Below, piece by piece: positions 33,037 through 46,095 of a stretch of 64,000 nt of DNA. The translations under genes and the position numbers were made by a program. Source of the stretch: Deinandra increscens subsp. villosa (lineage: Eukaryota > Streptophyta > Magnoliopsida > Asterales > Asteraceae); contig JBCNJP010000003.1 of NCBI GenBank assembly GCA_039602395.1, positions 32,081,392 through 32,145,391 of the forward strand, given 5' to 3'. The notes beneath the pieces were generated by a model that was not told the origin of the DNA, searched no databases, and saw only the letters and a list, made by a program, of their open reading frames with translations. The stretch's first letter is position 1, and each line of letters opens with the position of its first letter.

Positions 33037-36000
33037 AAATGAATTTCATCCCGAAATTCGCCTTACCTACTAGGACGGGGAGTAACCAAACGCTTGTGGA
33101 TCACATCATACAAGATGTTCTCCAAAGGGACATCTATCTTATTAGCGCCACCACGTGGCCCGTGATGTCTTCCCTCTGATGTTACTACCTAGTGGACTTA
33201 CACGTCGTTAGCGTGGACTTACTATCACTTCATACTTGATACTTTGTTTTGACATTTTTACCTTGTGGTATTAGTTATCACTTGGTCTTGATACGGCCTC
33301 CCATATATCGTATTATAATTACAACAAGGCAATACGATTACCATTCTAGTGATGTCGCCACCTCACAATTCAAATTGCAAGTGATTTCATTTACCACACA
33401 GACTTAAACGCCACTCTATAGTGTTACCAAAAGGAATTTCTCTGACATCAAACCATAGGAATCATCTGTCACTTCCCGATCATCATTCTTTTCCCATCAC
33501 TCCTATTTGGTGAAACATGCGGAATTAATCAGCCTCACCATTGTAGGTTTACTAATAATCTGATCGAGTAACTGATTCCTTTAGTTGCAACAAGTCACTA
33601 ATCGGACGAGTCATTCTCATTATCAGATTCTTCAAAGGGAATTTGCAGGATTTCATGTTAAGGAACCGACTCAATACATATGCCCTATCACAGGGAATGT
33701 TGTGGCCTTATTGGAACACATCCAATAATTAACCATCGGTCCTGTCACATCAACCTATATGCGTCCTAACGCAAAGGTCAATTCTATATAATTAAGGGAA
33801 CCTAACTTAGGTCTAACACATAAGTTGTGCAGCACAATTGCACAACAAAGCACGTATAATTTTTAACTCACCAAGGCATTACACTTGGGTCCATACTGTA
33901 AGAACCGACATGCCAACTTCACAGTATCCTGGTCACACCAAGCTATTCATGCTATTTTATAGTTAACGGAAACACACAAGAGTCCTCTTGACCAAAAGTC
34001 AATCATATTGACTCACCAATTTTAATATGTTCTGTCAAGGTCATTATTTCCCAAGGATACTGAAAGTGCTTGGCAAGGGTCCTCACCATGATGATAATCA
34101 CAATATTCAGAGATAACCAGTTGTATCATTGTTATAACCATGTGAGATTATCGGGCTTCACCAGTGATATATATCTATATATATCATTATTTGTAATTAA
34201 TATGCCCTTACTCATGCCCATCATGGGATCTGTTTGCTGGTTATCAAGATATTTAACTTTAAGTGAAGTATGTAATATGTCTTCACCAACAATGGAGACC
34301 CAAAATGCCTTCCCTAATTTCAATCTTTCTTTTTCAAGTTAACTGGCTACACTTACGAACTCGTAAGATCACTTTGATCAAGGTCCGCACCGACAAACCT
34401 TTACTCTATACTCTTAGAGTGTCGTCTCTAATATTCTTTCGTCATGCGTCAAAAGTTATGGGTAATCATCCAAATTAAGTATCACATTACTCTTAATCAA
34501 TTCCACAACTTATAACTAAACCATTTCCTTTAACAGACTTATGTAGCCGACATCATTAGCTCACACATTTTCATACCAAAATTTATAATCACTAGGAGTT
34601 TTGATATTCCATATATTCAAAATCCTAAGTCAGCGTGTCTTCACTTTGTTGCAAAGTTCAAACCATTATAGGATATTCAAACCTTTCACGTATTCAATCA
34701 CGTGCTTCAACAGACGACAACTTTGTCATAACTATATTCTATCAAATTATCGCATTAAACAAATCCATTGATTTACCTTTAGATCGTATTTATAACCATC
34801 ACCGTTATATCTAATGACATTGATCTCGACGATGTATCCTTGCCATTCTAGAGGCAACTCTTTCGCCTCTACTTAGCAGTTTAATCCCTTTATTATATCC
34901 CAAATTTGGCATAAATGAGAGACGCCAATCATTATAAATGTGTGGTCTCCATGCCTATCTTCCACATTTACCTGATTCTGGAGCCGTAAACCATTATACC
35001 AAAGGTGTTTATATATAGGGCTTACCGCAGCTATCCCACCACACCTCGGACATAATAGTAGATGCACCATTACCTGGTTCGTGTATGTTCTTACACATAT
35101 GTTTCAACCTTTGGGTCACTGCCTTTTGGTAGTGTATAAATAATACACACGCTTCAATACAAATTTACACCCGAATATTTTAGTACGTCTATCTCCCTTA
35201 TCTGGTGTTGCACAACTTTTAGCATTTCTAGTATCCAACTTAAGGTTGCATCATAAACAGTTCTTGATTATTCCTGGTAATATTCCAAAATATATTCCAT
35301 CCTTAGGTCGCGCTCCATAGAGATTTTACTACTGAACCTTGCTATCATGTACCACAATTCATCCTCAAAAACATTGACCAAATTGACCTGAAGAGGTCAC
35401 ACGGAAATTAAATCTATCATGGCAATCCATGTCTCCATCGTGAAGACTAACTGTATGGTTCTTGCTAACCACTTAGTTCAAGGATTATCATTTAGATTTA
35501 GAATACAAGCACAATATCGAAAAACGCACGAACTTATCACCACATCTCAACGCCTGAGATCACTTGACTATTACTTGTGTGAAGTTTTCTCCATGATAAT
35601 CAAGACGCTTACTTGTCTCAGTTTCCAGGCCTTAACATTTTAAATGTTACTCGCACAAGTAAGGAGGCAGTACAAATCAAAATACCGTACATTATGATAA
35701 AAACAGAGTATTCTCACAGATGGTGCCACCTCTGTTGAGACAAATTAGCAAACTAACCATGGATGGTTGTGTGACAAACTGGAATTTTCATCAGCTATAC
35801 AAAGCTGATAATATAAGGTGATCAGATCACGATTCGGATATGATCTGAAAGTAACAACTTTACACAAGAGAGATTTCAAAATGATCATTATTAAATAAGA
35901 TCGATCGAATTGAAGAGAAGAAGAACAAGAACACGAAGAAGAATCTGTTATCATCGTCCGATGTTGCTCCACATCTTGCTACCGCTGGGATGATTCGCTG

Positions 36001-37305
36001 ATTCCTTTGCTCTATCATGTTGAGTGGATTGAGTTTTGCCGTCGTGTCATTGTTGTAGATGTCCTCCGTTAAGCTCCATTATGTCTTCAGAAGTCTTCTT
36101 TATACCCGTCTTTCTTGTCTTGATCTTTATTTGCAATCCATATTGTCTAATTATTCGTAGCAAATCTGCTAAGAGTCTCTAGTTAAACCATACCGCTTAC
36201 TGCGGTACATTTTGTCTGTTAAGGGTCTGTTTAGCCTTTATTTGAATTGGAACGTGAAAGAAGAAATTTAAATGCATTCTGAAAAGTAGCATCGATATTA
36301 CCCAATCACCATGCATCCTTGTGACCCACTGTTTGTGTGTCGAAACTGACATCATAACTCTTGCATATTCGAACATCACCGTGTGTCCATCTGACAACAC
36401 GAGTCCTTATCTGATTATGTCGTATGTCTCTGAGTTCGTGTTGGTGCATAATTCTATTTCATAAATAATCATGTTTCTCAAAATATTATACCTCCATTCG
36501 CTCTAGCAGTTCCATTTCAGTCAGGCTAAGCACCCTATTCCATTTACGGTCGTCCTTCAGACGTCCGACTCAGCTAATAACAAACAAAGATACCTCAAGA
36601 AGTGATTTATGTCACCATGAGGCATAACACATATTCATAGCAAATCAATTCCTACTGAATCATACTATAGTGTGCAAGTAATCACATAAGGCCATTCTAA
36701 GTACTAACTCTAGTACTAATTGCAATTATAAACAGCAACATGCAAGCAGTCATATGATACAATTTATAACACGTAAACGCACATAAAAAGATATCATTAA
36801 ATTGTAATAGTTAAAGTATTAAAATATTGGCAAAAAATTTCACTCCATTTGGTCATAACTATTAACTATCAAGGTGTTTTCCTAACCCTAGTCGTAGTTC
36901 CTGAAGCTTGATATGCCCCCCTGTCGCACGTCTTACATAACCGTCCAGGCTAATTGACCATACGGGTATACACCGAAAGAACCTTAATTCCTAAGGGGAC
37001 ATTAGCCTAGATGACAATACTATTAGCATTAATCGATTTAGTAGGGTTCATCAGCGTATTCGCACACCTGTGGGCTCAGTAGTTAGGTTGATCAGGTCTA
37101 ACCCCTGCCGACCTTGTGCGAATTCGTGGTAGCCGCCTACATGACCTAAAAATGCCTTAAGAATTATCAAGGGGAACTAAACCACCGTTACACAGTCCAA
37201 CTCACACATGTGCCTATGCGTCAGAATTGCCTACATACTACTCCCAGAGCCGTTACAGGTTCGAGCTTAGGTGATCTACGAGTCTTCCTAATCTGCTGAA
37301 ACCTT
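33037..37305 (-). other. G2 internal region, no coding capacity
   Basis: 4.3 kb without an ORF I can support on either strand; the open frames are under 100 codons and match no retroelement motif. It looks like the conserved non-coding interior of a large retrotransposon derivative. Confidence 0.7.
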
Positions 37306-37319
37306 TGGCTCTGATACCA
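37306..37319 (-). other. G2 primer-binding site (initiator tRNA-Met)
   Basis: Minus strand TGGTATCAGAGCCA, three bases from the right LTR. Confidence 0.9.
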
Positions 37320-37814
37320 ACCTGTCACACCCCGCCCGCACCACCACCTGTCGGGTGCGGGGGAGGTGTGGTGGAAAACAGGCTGTCGATATCAGATATG
37401 CGGAAGCAATAAATATTATTAATATCAAACACTAACTAGTCATTGACAACCCATGTTGTTTACAATTTCATAACATATGTTCTTGTTTAGGTAATTATAC
37501 AATTCGCTAAGATTCTGGGCCCGTAATATCTGGAAGCTTATTGAAAGTATTCACTTGCTTCCTATGGGTTCACCAATCTGAGGCACTTTTACTGATTTCC
37601 TGCAAAAATTGCAAATTCAACTGTATCAACAACATGAAGTTGTTGGTGAGCTGCACCGTACCTGTTATTCATCTTTCAAAGCTACTGGACTACTAACTTG
37701 CTTACATGTAATGACTAGAATTCAACCAATAAAATATATATAAGTCATGGGGTACAACACATGCACCAGAGGATTCTAGCATACTAGTTACGTAGTAATT
37801 TTTCACATTACATG

Positions 37815-37816
<2 letters not shown>

Positions 37817-37870
<54 letters not shown>
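37817..37870. repeat. (TA)n microsatellite in the right G2 LTR
   Basis: About 27 uninterrupted TA units. Confidence 0.93.
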
Positions 37871-37874
<4 letters not shown>

Positions 37875-38142
37875 CGTAGCCAGTAAGTAATCAACTGTAG
37901 AACCACAACTATTAGTTGTGTTCTCAAAACTTTCAATAACAAAGATAAGGTAGCAGAACTCACTGTGTATATATGATAATCTTATGATAGATGCACGAAG
38001 AGGCACCTCGTTGCCAAGAATGTCACAAGCTCCAAGAATCTGATTACCTAAACAAGTATAGGTTCAATTTATTTAACACAGTAATAATACTGGTTAGGCT
38101 CGGTTTTGCTCCGTGCCCTAAATAATACAGTACGTTCGTAGA

Positions 38143-38290
38143 TTGAGGTCCCGATACGATTGGATGTCCCAATACAATCGTATGGCCTACAACCGGATAC
38201 GATCGTATTTTCCTAATAATCATCTATCAAAACAGACCGTGCTCGATACAGTGGTATGTCCACTGATCTTAATACGACCGTATGGCCTGT
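38143..38290. repeat. ATACGATCGTATGG word cluster in the right G2 LTR
   Basis: Counterpart of 30850-31012, with a few substitutions. Confidence 0.6.
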
Positions 38291-39021
38291 TTTAACAGAT
38301 AAACAAATATAATATAACACTCGAGTCTCGAACGATTATTGTTTAGTAAATTCCTTTGGACGTCACATAAAATCATAATATGTATAAATACCTAAATAAA
38401 TATATTTATATCCTTTTACAACTATACAACAATACTTTTGGTTTCAATACCCTTCCTCACATATCGAGAATATGATTTAATGATACCATACAAGAAATAC
38501 GGTATACCTCCGGTTGGTACGCAGACTCAAACCCGGTTAACCGAATAATGCTAAACATCTCTAAATTCGACGTATAGGTAGTCCATTCCATGTAGAATTT
38601 CACCACGAACAAGAATATGACATTAGCTTCCAGTTTTGACCATGTTTGACCCTTCAAAATCCTTGACCAGAATGTGTCGGGTTTGACCCGGTTGACTTCC
38701 TTTGACTTTCTATGACCCGACACCAAAATTAATGAATAAGTAGTCTATCCCGCAAGATTTTTCGTTATGAACAATACTATAAGCTCGGTTTTTAAATATG
38801 ACTGCTTTTGACCCACTAAAATCGTGGACCAGCTTTGACTAGAACTTCGACTGAGTTGACTTGGTTCCGAGTTACCTCACTTTATCCAAATCAATCCCAA
38901 ACACCCACTTAAACACATCTCCAAACACATCTACCAACTTTCTGATGATCAGATTCATTATACATCGCCATCTACACATTTGGTTCCGACGGCCGGAGGC
39001 CTTGGCCACCGCCGGTTGGTC

Positions 39022-39495
39022 TCGCAATTACCCCGAACCGCTACCATGTCTCACTTCATCATTTTAGCATAAAAACGTCATCATCCAAACTCAAAATAAC
39101 CCCAATCTGTTACAATTAAACGAGATAGGAATATGCATGTTTAGATTGGGGGTTTTTAAGATGAGTATAGACTGGAATTCAATGGAATTCGAGGGTTACA
39201 CCATTACCATCACCGAAGCCCACAGATACAGCGCCGCCACCGTCGCTAGGCATTGTGATGGGCCGGAACAGCGGCTGCCACTGCCCTGTCCTGATGTTGT
39301 TTACGACTAGAAACCACCTCCATGCTCTTGCCGATGATAAATGGGGTGGACAGAAGAGAACCACAACATAAGAGGGTCGCCAGAACACTCTTGGTACATG
39401 CCGCCACCGCCTTAGTGGCGGAACCCTAGGAGTGACCAGCGGCACCGCCGCCTGAGAAGAGAGGAGAAAGTCGGGCAGGGAGAGAGCTGGAGGGA
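39022..39495. other. 474-bp segment present only in the right G2 LTR
   Basis: Bounded by GGTC at 39018-39021 and 39496-39499; the left LTR has a single GGTC here. It is either an insertion with a 4-bp duplication or a microhomology deletion in the left LTR. A minus-strand open frame of 88 codons spans most of it but matches nothing I recognise. Confidence 0.7.
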
Positions 39496-40776
39496 GGTCG
39501 CTGCAGCGAGGAGGGCTGGCCGAAGGGTGAAGCCCGTCGAGAAGCTAGTTGCCGGAATCGCGGCTGCGCCGCCGGTTCTCGGCCTTCGAGACTGTTCTGA
39601 ACTCGAGGGTCTTGGACTCGAACTCGGGAACGAAAGAGAAGAAGGGAGGAGTCGGAGCATGGTGCCGCCGCCGGCCATGGTCGGAGACCGGCCGGTAGAA
39701 GGTCGCCGGAACATCGGCGTTCGGAAGGGGAAGGTGAAGAGAGAGCCCTGCTCTTCTCCCTCTCTCGATCTCTCTTTTACACACAAATGTGTGTGTATGT
39801 TTAATTGTACTAAAGAAAAAAAAAGATAAGTACTATAAGGTACATTACTCAATTAAAGTCCTAAGTGTAGTACATTTTGTTAAACAACGGGTATTATACT
39901 GCGATCTCTGAACATGATAAATACTGAATGTCGAGTAAATAATCCATGATAATTCCCGAATGACTGGAATATTATAAATGTCTCATAAATATTCTCGGAA
40001 CGCTTAAATCTTCAGATATTATATAATCTGATAAATATTCGGTCAACAGGCGGTATAAAGCGCGTATCCGATGCGAATTCCATTTATCTCTGTTTTACGG
40101 ACCGAACACATTTTCACGCCCATAATTTTTATTAAACACTCAGGAAAGTGTTTAAAACCTCACAGAGTCATTATAACCATCTCAAATGATTAAACGATTC
40201 ATTTTAGTTATTATCAGGTAACCGAATGGTTTGCCGATTCCACCGTTTCTCGTACTGAACCTCATATTTATTATTTCCAATAGTCAGATCATCAATGATC
40301 AAGTATTTGACATCTCCAGATACCCTAATCTCGTCTCAGTGACCTGTTTGTCACTGCCGATGACATACGCATGATAAGCGTCAATTAGCGTTTCCATACA
40401 CGCACTTCACTTGTAACCGTCTGAATAGACTTTTAAACAAATATTAACCTCCTTGTTAATATAACTATCGTCATAAGTCATCGAATCAATATTTTTATGA
40501 TAATGTCTGTTATTCGGCACGTTAATCAATTAAACAACGTAATTTCTCAGATTCATTTGAACTTAGTTTTTTTATTAATTTGTAACACCTTGGATTATGT
40601 AATAGATAATTAGAATACTTTCAACAACTTATCCGGACATCGGGTATATGGATTGGTCCTTTGATGGGCTTTACTTCTCTTAACCGGCCTATTGGGCACA
40701 ACTGGGCTTACCAAGTCCAGTTTGTAAACGAAAAAAATTTCCCTCCAAATTTTACCATAATTAACAAGGTGTTACA

Positions 40777-40781
40777 AAAAT
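40777..40781. repeat. Target-site duplication AAAAT, right copy (G2)
   Basis: Exact repeat of 30037-30041. Confidence 0.88.
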
Positions 40782-40827
40782 ATACGTCTTCTTCTCTCTT
40801 GCATATATCTTCTTTTCATCCGCGTCA

Positions 40828-40832
40828 AAATC
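40828..40832. repeat. Target-site duplication AAATC, left copy (C)
   Basis: AAATC directly before TGTAGAACC; repeated at 49959-49963. Confidence 0.92.
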
Positions 40833-41192
40833 TGTAGAACCGAGATACGATCTTACTACTGCATGCTTTGATCAATGTAATGAACACAAGATGTAAATAA
40901 GAGATTTTGTATTGATCACTTGAAGATACAAACACAAGCTCTCTGGTTTCTCTCTCTAGAAAACACACACAGAAGGTGAAGAATGACAGAAGAGTGTTGA
41001 CATTCATTCTAACACAAACCTATTTATACTAAGTGACTAACTACTCAGCGTACCAACTGGTCCGCCGGACCATATGGTCCGCCGGACCATATGATACGCC
41101 ACCTATGATATAGTCACTACAACACATTCTAAGACACGCTCACATAGATACAATACACGAGACACATCATGGCATAAGTATATGCTCTAACA
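40833..41192 (-). repeat. C left LTR (3' LTR)
   Basis: 360 bp, TGTAGAACCG to CTCTAACA (minus strand TGTTAGAGCAT...). TATA box as TATTTATA at 41021-41028 (minus TATAAATA). An 18-bp unit containing GGTCCGCCGGACC occurs twice directly upstream of it (41059-41093). Confidence 0.95.
41059..41093. repeat. GGTCCGCCGGACC repeats in the C LTR
   Basis: Two copies of the near-palindrome GGTCCGCCGGACC, each followed by ATATG, upstream of the TATA box. GGTCCGC is the complement of the GCGGACC word found in C's leader. The right LTR has the same (49825-49859), with two changes. Confidence 0.85.
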
Positions 41193-41205
41193 AACTCCCC
41201 CTTAA
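41193..41205 (-). other. C polypurine tract
   Basis: Minus strand TTAAGGGGGAGTT directly ahead of the 3' LTR. Confidence 0.85.
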
Positions 41206-42904
41206 CGTGTAGTGTATCTATTTTCTAACTAAACTTCAGTCTTCAATCTTCAACATCGCTACATCCGATCTATGACTTGAAATCTTGTCAGAAATAGAGC
41301 TTGCATGGCTGGATCACTCTTGAATCATCTTTGATCTTCAAGATCCACTTGTGAAAGATATAACAAACTCCCCTTTTCACCATGCTTGAGTCTTGACACA
41401 TATAACCTGCAAATTCAGAAGACAGAAACGCGGCTTCCTTTTTCTTTTGAAAATTAATTTAATCTTGGCACAAAACTTCTCTTCGAGAATCCAAGATATA
41501 GTTTTGAAATTTTGATTTTGTATCACATGTTGATCGGTCGAAAACAAATAAGAAGCAAAATCTTTTTGACTTTTTGAAACTTTAAATCAAAACACACTGA
41601 AAATCTTTTTGATTTTTCCAAGTTTATGCTAAAACACACCTAAAATCTTTTTGAACTTTTCAGATATGAAACATAAATGCAATACAGAATCAGACACTAT
41701 TTTTGTCTTTTGCGAGAAAGATCACAACTTGGAATCATATTAAACATAACATGCTGAACAACACTTCAATTTCAATTATTTCAGCACATAAGTCATGTCG
41801 ATTACTGGTATAATTTGTCCATCTTAAACTCAGGCAAAATCATACTCATAACATCTGGATATGTTATTGTATTGATTAAGTTTGCTTTGACCAGTGTACC
41901 CCACACTACCAGACATACTCAGATATGTTTTTGCTTTTATATCACACTTTGTGATTTCATTTGTGATTTACTCACATAATGATTTTACTCATGATGTAGT
42001 CAACTGTGTTCCATGCAAAAAGAAATAAGAACGTTAAATCGTCTACCTTAAGGTCGATCTTTCGATACGCAGATAAGGCATCGGATTTAACAAAATAAGA
42101 AAATAAAACAATTTGAAATTGTATAACCCAACAACAATCAGGTCGGTACTCCCGTACACGCAGAGAAAATCCGATGAGTTATACGAAACACCAAAGAAAA
42201 TAAAGCAGAACGTCAAACGAAGAACAATCAGGTCGATCTTTCGATACGCAAAGAAAGTCTGATCGTTTGACAAAATAAAGAAAATCAAACAAGTTTAAAT
42301 CTTTGCAAAATGAACACATGTATACACAGTGACTTCTCATTTTCTTTTTCACATATCTTTTCCTTGATATCATGAGACATGCATCAAGATGTTGTCCACA
42401 TGGTCAAGCATTATTATTTAATGTGTTTATCACATCTGAATACTTTCTGATTTAATGCCGAGCCTACCAAGCACATCGAGCAATGATCTTATGGCTTTTT
42501 CATCTAGTTTATCCATGAGCCAGACATGTAAGCCAATGTACCATCATTTCCCAATCATGTCGGATACAATTTCTCATTTTTCAATGTTTTTGTATTTTTC
42601 TATTTTTTCTCCCCCTTAAAATGAAAACTCTATTTTTGGATTTTCATTTTAACACAAACAAAAACACAGAGACGCTATTTTTGGTTTTTCAATTTTCTCC
42701 CCCTAAACGACATACGGAAATGCAAACAGAAAGAAAATTGACCGTTCAACATGGATACCTTTTAGGTTTAGCTTTCAGAAAAATTTCAGTTTTGGAAGTT
42801 GATATCACATGAAATTTACCTTAAATCAGCAGAATACTCCTCCATCAGTAACTTTGCAATCACCGATAGGTCTTCTAGAAGTACCTGTACACTGGTCAAA
42901 CACA
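41206..42904 (-). other. C 3' noncoding region
   Basis: 1.7 kb without a gene. It contains a triple tandem repeat (42052-42280) and a block (42430-42560) with GCCGAGCCTACC, TCTTATGG and CATGTCGGA resembling the TR-GAG 3' blocks at 27260-27400 and 62830-62945. Confidence 0.65.
42052..42280. repeat. Triple tandem repeat in the C 3' noncoding region
   Basis: Units of 89-90 bp start at 42052, 42141 and 42231, each opening AGGTCG. Units 1 and 3 carry CGATCTTTCGATACG; unit 2 carries GTACTCCCGTACACG, so the small hairpin has changed sequence but kept its form. Confidence 0.75.
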
Positions 42905-43300
42905 TCAGTTTATAAATGACCCGAAGCGAATCGCTTCTGGTCGACCAGTATCTTGGTTTCCTTTTGAAACCACTTTAGGTTTCCAGTGTAGTTGTTTTGA
43001 TAAATCAGTATTTGATGAACCTGTCACAGTTGATTGTGACGAACAACCTATATGGGAAACATTTTTAAAACGCGGAATAAATCTTCCTTGGTTTTTGAAA
43101 AATGTAGGTTGTGGGTATTCATCAAATACTCTGCCATATTCATCAATGAATCGTTGTTTGGCAGCTTTACCAACATGTGGAACCTTTCCTTTTCGTGAAC
43201 TAGAAGCAGCAGAAACCGGACAATCTTGTGCCATATGCCCCTTTTGTCGGTAATTGTAACACAAGCGATTATTGACATTTCGACGTTTCGGAATCTGCAA
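42905..43300 (-). pseudogene. Element C gag C-terminus with defective zinc knuckle
   Basis: 131 codons. The knuckle-like motif reads CYNYRQKGHMAQDC, with Tyr where the second Cys should be, so zinc binding is doubtful. A tail with WKPK follows, like the WKPK tail of element A at about 12100. It is out of frame with 43365-44030. The true end of the gene is probably the stop at 42905. Confidence 0.65.
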
Positions 43301-43364
43301 AGCTTCACAAAAATATTAATCTCCAAAATGATCATAAAAATTATCAAATACCTGAAATCGATGA

Positions 43365-44030
43365 TCATGAACCCATTTTCGGGCTCTTTGGAGTAGAATT
43401 TGAATTTCCAGAAGAATATTTGGCTGTTTGTTTCTTTTTGGTCTTTGGAGCAGTATCAGTTTTGATAAAGACCTTAGCAACTTTCTGAGAATCCACACAG
43501 TGAAGTGGAAACTCCTTATCAGAAAATATTTGTTCCAAACCCTTGAGTTTGTACAACCTCTCAGGTTGAACCTTGTCAACTCTAAAAACATCGTTCTTGA
43601 CTTGTTTCAGCTTGACTTGCTTCAGATTTTGTTGTTTTGAACCTTGAGACCCATCAACTTTAACATTCTTGGTCTTGTAACCCAACCCAACATGTTTACC
43701 CGAAACCTTTTCATCAGAACCAGAAGATTTATGTCCGTTCTTTGCAAGACGCGAAAACTCAGCTTTCACTGCTTTAACATTCTTTTGGTCATAGAAAATC
43801 CTTTCATCAATAGCAGTCTTCTCAGTTGAACTTGCCGATTTCTCTTCTTCAGTAGACGTAGAAACAGACACAACCGTTTCATCTTTCTGATCTTTCTGTG
43901 ACTTCACAACCTTTCCCCCATCAGATTTCTTATCAACAAATTCAGAATAATCACCAGTTTCTTCCTTTTCCTTCAGATCATTAACACCTTCTTTGAGACT
44001 ACCTGATGGTGAAACTGTTTTGGTAAACAA
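43365..44030 (-). pseudogene. Element C gag, basic Lys/Ser-rich region
   Basis: 221 codons rich in Lys, Ser, Glu and Val with no recognised domain, ending near the knuckle segment. It matches in place and composition the basic segment of D (27785-28222). Confidence 0.6.
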
Positions 44031-44145
44031 TTATCTCAAAATTTCAATCTTTGGCCAAGAAACTTGTAAAAGATGTAGAATTTGTAACATTGTTCAAAAG
44101 ACGTTTTGAATCAATGACTTCAATCTTTAGTTCAGAAATCTGTTG

Positions 44146-44703
44146 TTAAGCCTTAGCCAATTCTGTTTCTGTAGCAATCAACTTCTTAGCCACTTTATGA
44201 GTTTCAAACTTTTGCAATCTCAACTCATCTAATCCAGCCCAGAATTCCTTCGTCAGCTTATCTTCATTTCTTTTCTGAATATCCAAATTTGAAGTTTGCA
44301 ACTTGTTCACTCTAACCAACTCCCTCTTCTCATCAAGTAACTTTTCCATATCAGTCTGATAAGATTGAATCTTAGTAGCTTGATCATCAGAAAGTTTATT
44401 AAGAGTATCAAGTCTGGACTTTGATTTATCAAAAAGATTTTGAAAATCTTTTGCAGTATCCTCAGCTTCGTCTTTCCATTTCTTCACTTCTTGGACTAAT
44501 TCATCCTTTTCTTCAGATAACTTTGTAACTTTCTGTTCAAACTCTTGTTTAACACTTTGAAATTTTGATTCTCTCTCAAGAATCTCTGCTTGTAAATCTG
44601 AAAACTTTTCTTTCTGAGAAGAAAATTCTTGAATTAGAGCTTCTAAATTTTGCTTTTCAGTTGTTACATCTTCAAACCTTCTTTTATTCTCCTCAATCAA
44701 CAA
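44146..44703 (-). pseudogene. Element C gag coiled coil
   Basis: 185 codons of Glu/Lys/Gln/Leu-rich sequence with heptad-like periodicity throughout, probably a long coiled coil for Gag self-assembly. Counterparts: A (1-223) and D (28273-28521). Upstream, the frame can be followed to about 44960, where a stop interrupts a GYDWD motif. Confidence 0.7.
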
Positions 44704-45035
44704 TTCATTTTCCTTTATTAATTCTGAAATCTTCTTGTCTTTTTGAGAACAGAACTCACAAACCGATTCATAGCCACTATTTCCAGAACCACTTGTTTCA
44801 GATTCAGAATCAGTTACTTCTTCTTTATTATCACTATGAACAACTTGAGCAATCAGAGCACGAAATGTAGACTCATCAGGTTCATTAGCAGCCCAATCAT
44901 AGTCTTTATTCGATGTTCGTGCTTTTTCAAATGCTTCAAGTACATCAGCATCCCAATCATAACCTTAATTGGACTCAGAAGCAACAACAGTTAAAGCAAT
45001 TGGATCAGAAGTGTGTCCCCAATCATATTGTTTAT

Positions 45036-46095
45036 CTACTTGAGACACCAAAGATGTTGGAGACTTTGATGAAGAAATATTTGATTTTGAACACTCACGA
45101 GCAAAATGACCAAAATTAGAACATTTAAAACATTTACCTTTGATTTGTCTATGCCAACCTTGCCATTTGGATTAAAACTTTGAAATCCGGTCTTTTTCTT
45201 GAATCTTTTAAGTCTTTGGGCTAACATTGCAAGTTGCCAATTAATGTCCATTTGTTCAAGGTTATCTAGATCAATCTGATCAAAATCTTCTCCAATCAAA
45301 TTAGATGTTGTCAAACCACCATTGAGCAATCCATAATATGAAGATAACAAAGCTGAAATTAATGCTACATGCTCATCTGGTGTTTTTGCAGAAAACGAAG
45401 TCTGACTCGAATTATTTGGACTAGTGAAGTTACACCCTCTTGATGAATTCGCAGAGTTTCCTGAATCATGACCAACAACAAAAGATGTTTGAGGTGGATT
45501 TGATGAATTAACACCAAAAGATTTAGACTTTGCATTGATACTTGCAGAATTTTGACCATGGTACAATTCAGGATTTTGGAATTGAGCAGTTGACTTGTTT
45601 GAGGTCATCATTTCCATCTCTCTAGCATGAAGCTTTCCGGTCAAATCATGAAATGATAATGCAGAATATTCTTTATCATGAGTAAGCAATAATACATAGT
45701 TTTCCCACTTTTCCGGTAATGCTTCCATCAATTTCTCTTTTAATTCCTCCTCGGTCTTTTCAATTTTAACCACTTTCATCTCACTAATCAGATGTGAAAA
45801 CCTTGAAACAAGAGCAGAAATGTTTTCTTTTTCATAGTGTTGAAAATTTTCAAATTCCTTGTTTAACACTTTTCGTCTACTCTTCTTATATTGGTCATTA
45901 CCTTCACATCGAGCAGATAACGCATCCCACAACTGTTTAGCTTTCTTGCAAGTGCTGAATTGATGCAACAACTCGGTAGGTAAAGCCATGGTAAGATAAC
46001 CATAAACTTTTTGTTCAAGCTCATAACTTTTTCTTTCATCCTTATCAAAATCTTGAATTTCTTTATACTCTCCATCTGCAGTTGGACGTACATAC
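45036..46095 (-). pseudogene. Element C gag, UBN2-like core to zinc knuckle
   Basis: About 350 codons: LTMALPTELLHQF and CEGNDQYKKSRRKVLNKEF (copia Gag core), then a Ser/Asn-rich part with FSAKTPDEHVALIS and EDFDQIDLDNLE. A one-base shift near 45140 throws the frame off, so the zinc knuckle (CFKCSNFGHFAREC, about 45089-45131) is read in another frame. The N-terminus is in phase across the solo LTR at 48721. Confidence 0.82.
46091..46095. repeat. Target-site duplication CATAC, left copy
   Basis: CATAC before TGTAACAACGG; repeated at 48721-48725. Confidence 0.92.

Larger units (their letters stand above)
30042..40776 (-). mobile_element. G2: non-autonomous gypsy-type LTR element (LARD-like)
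   Basis: 10.7 kb with LTRs 30042-33022 and 37323-40776, an initiator tRNA-Met PBS beside the right LTR and a PPT beside the left, so it runs on the minus strand. AAAAT duplications flank it. The 4.3-kb interior has no credible ORF, so it would need proteins from another element. The two LTRs differ by scattered substitutions and one 474-bp indel, so it is clearly older than G1. It sits inside element D gag. Confidence 0.9.
37323..40776 (-). repeat. G2 right LTR (5' LTR)
   Basis: 3454 bp, TGTCACACCCCGCCC to AAGGTGTTACA. Colinear with 30042-33022 except for an extra 474 bp at 39022-39495. (TA)n at 37817-37870; word cluster at 38143-38290. Confidence 0.9.
40777..40832 (-). pseudogene. Element D gag, 56-bp remnant between G2 and C
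   Basis: Reads in frame from the N-terminal part (49959-50200) into the core at 30041; it encodes an Asp/Glu/Lys-rich linker like the one before LTMALP in element C. It is the only D sequence left between two insertions. Confidence 0.82.

Noticed and set aside
39179..39852. Minus-strand frames of 79-146 codons in the right G2 LTR
   Set aside because: They cross the LTR/extra-segment junction and match nothing; treated as incidental.
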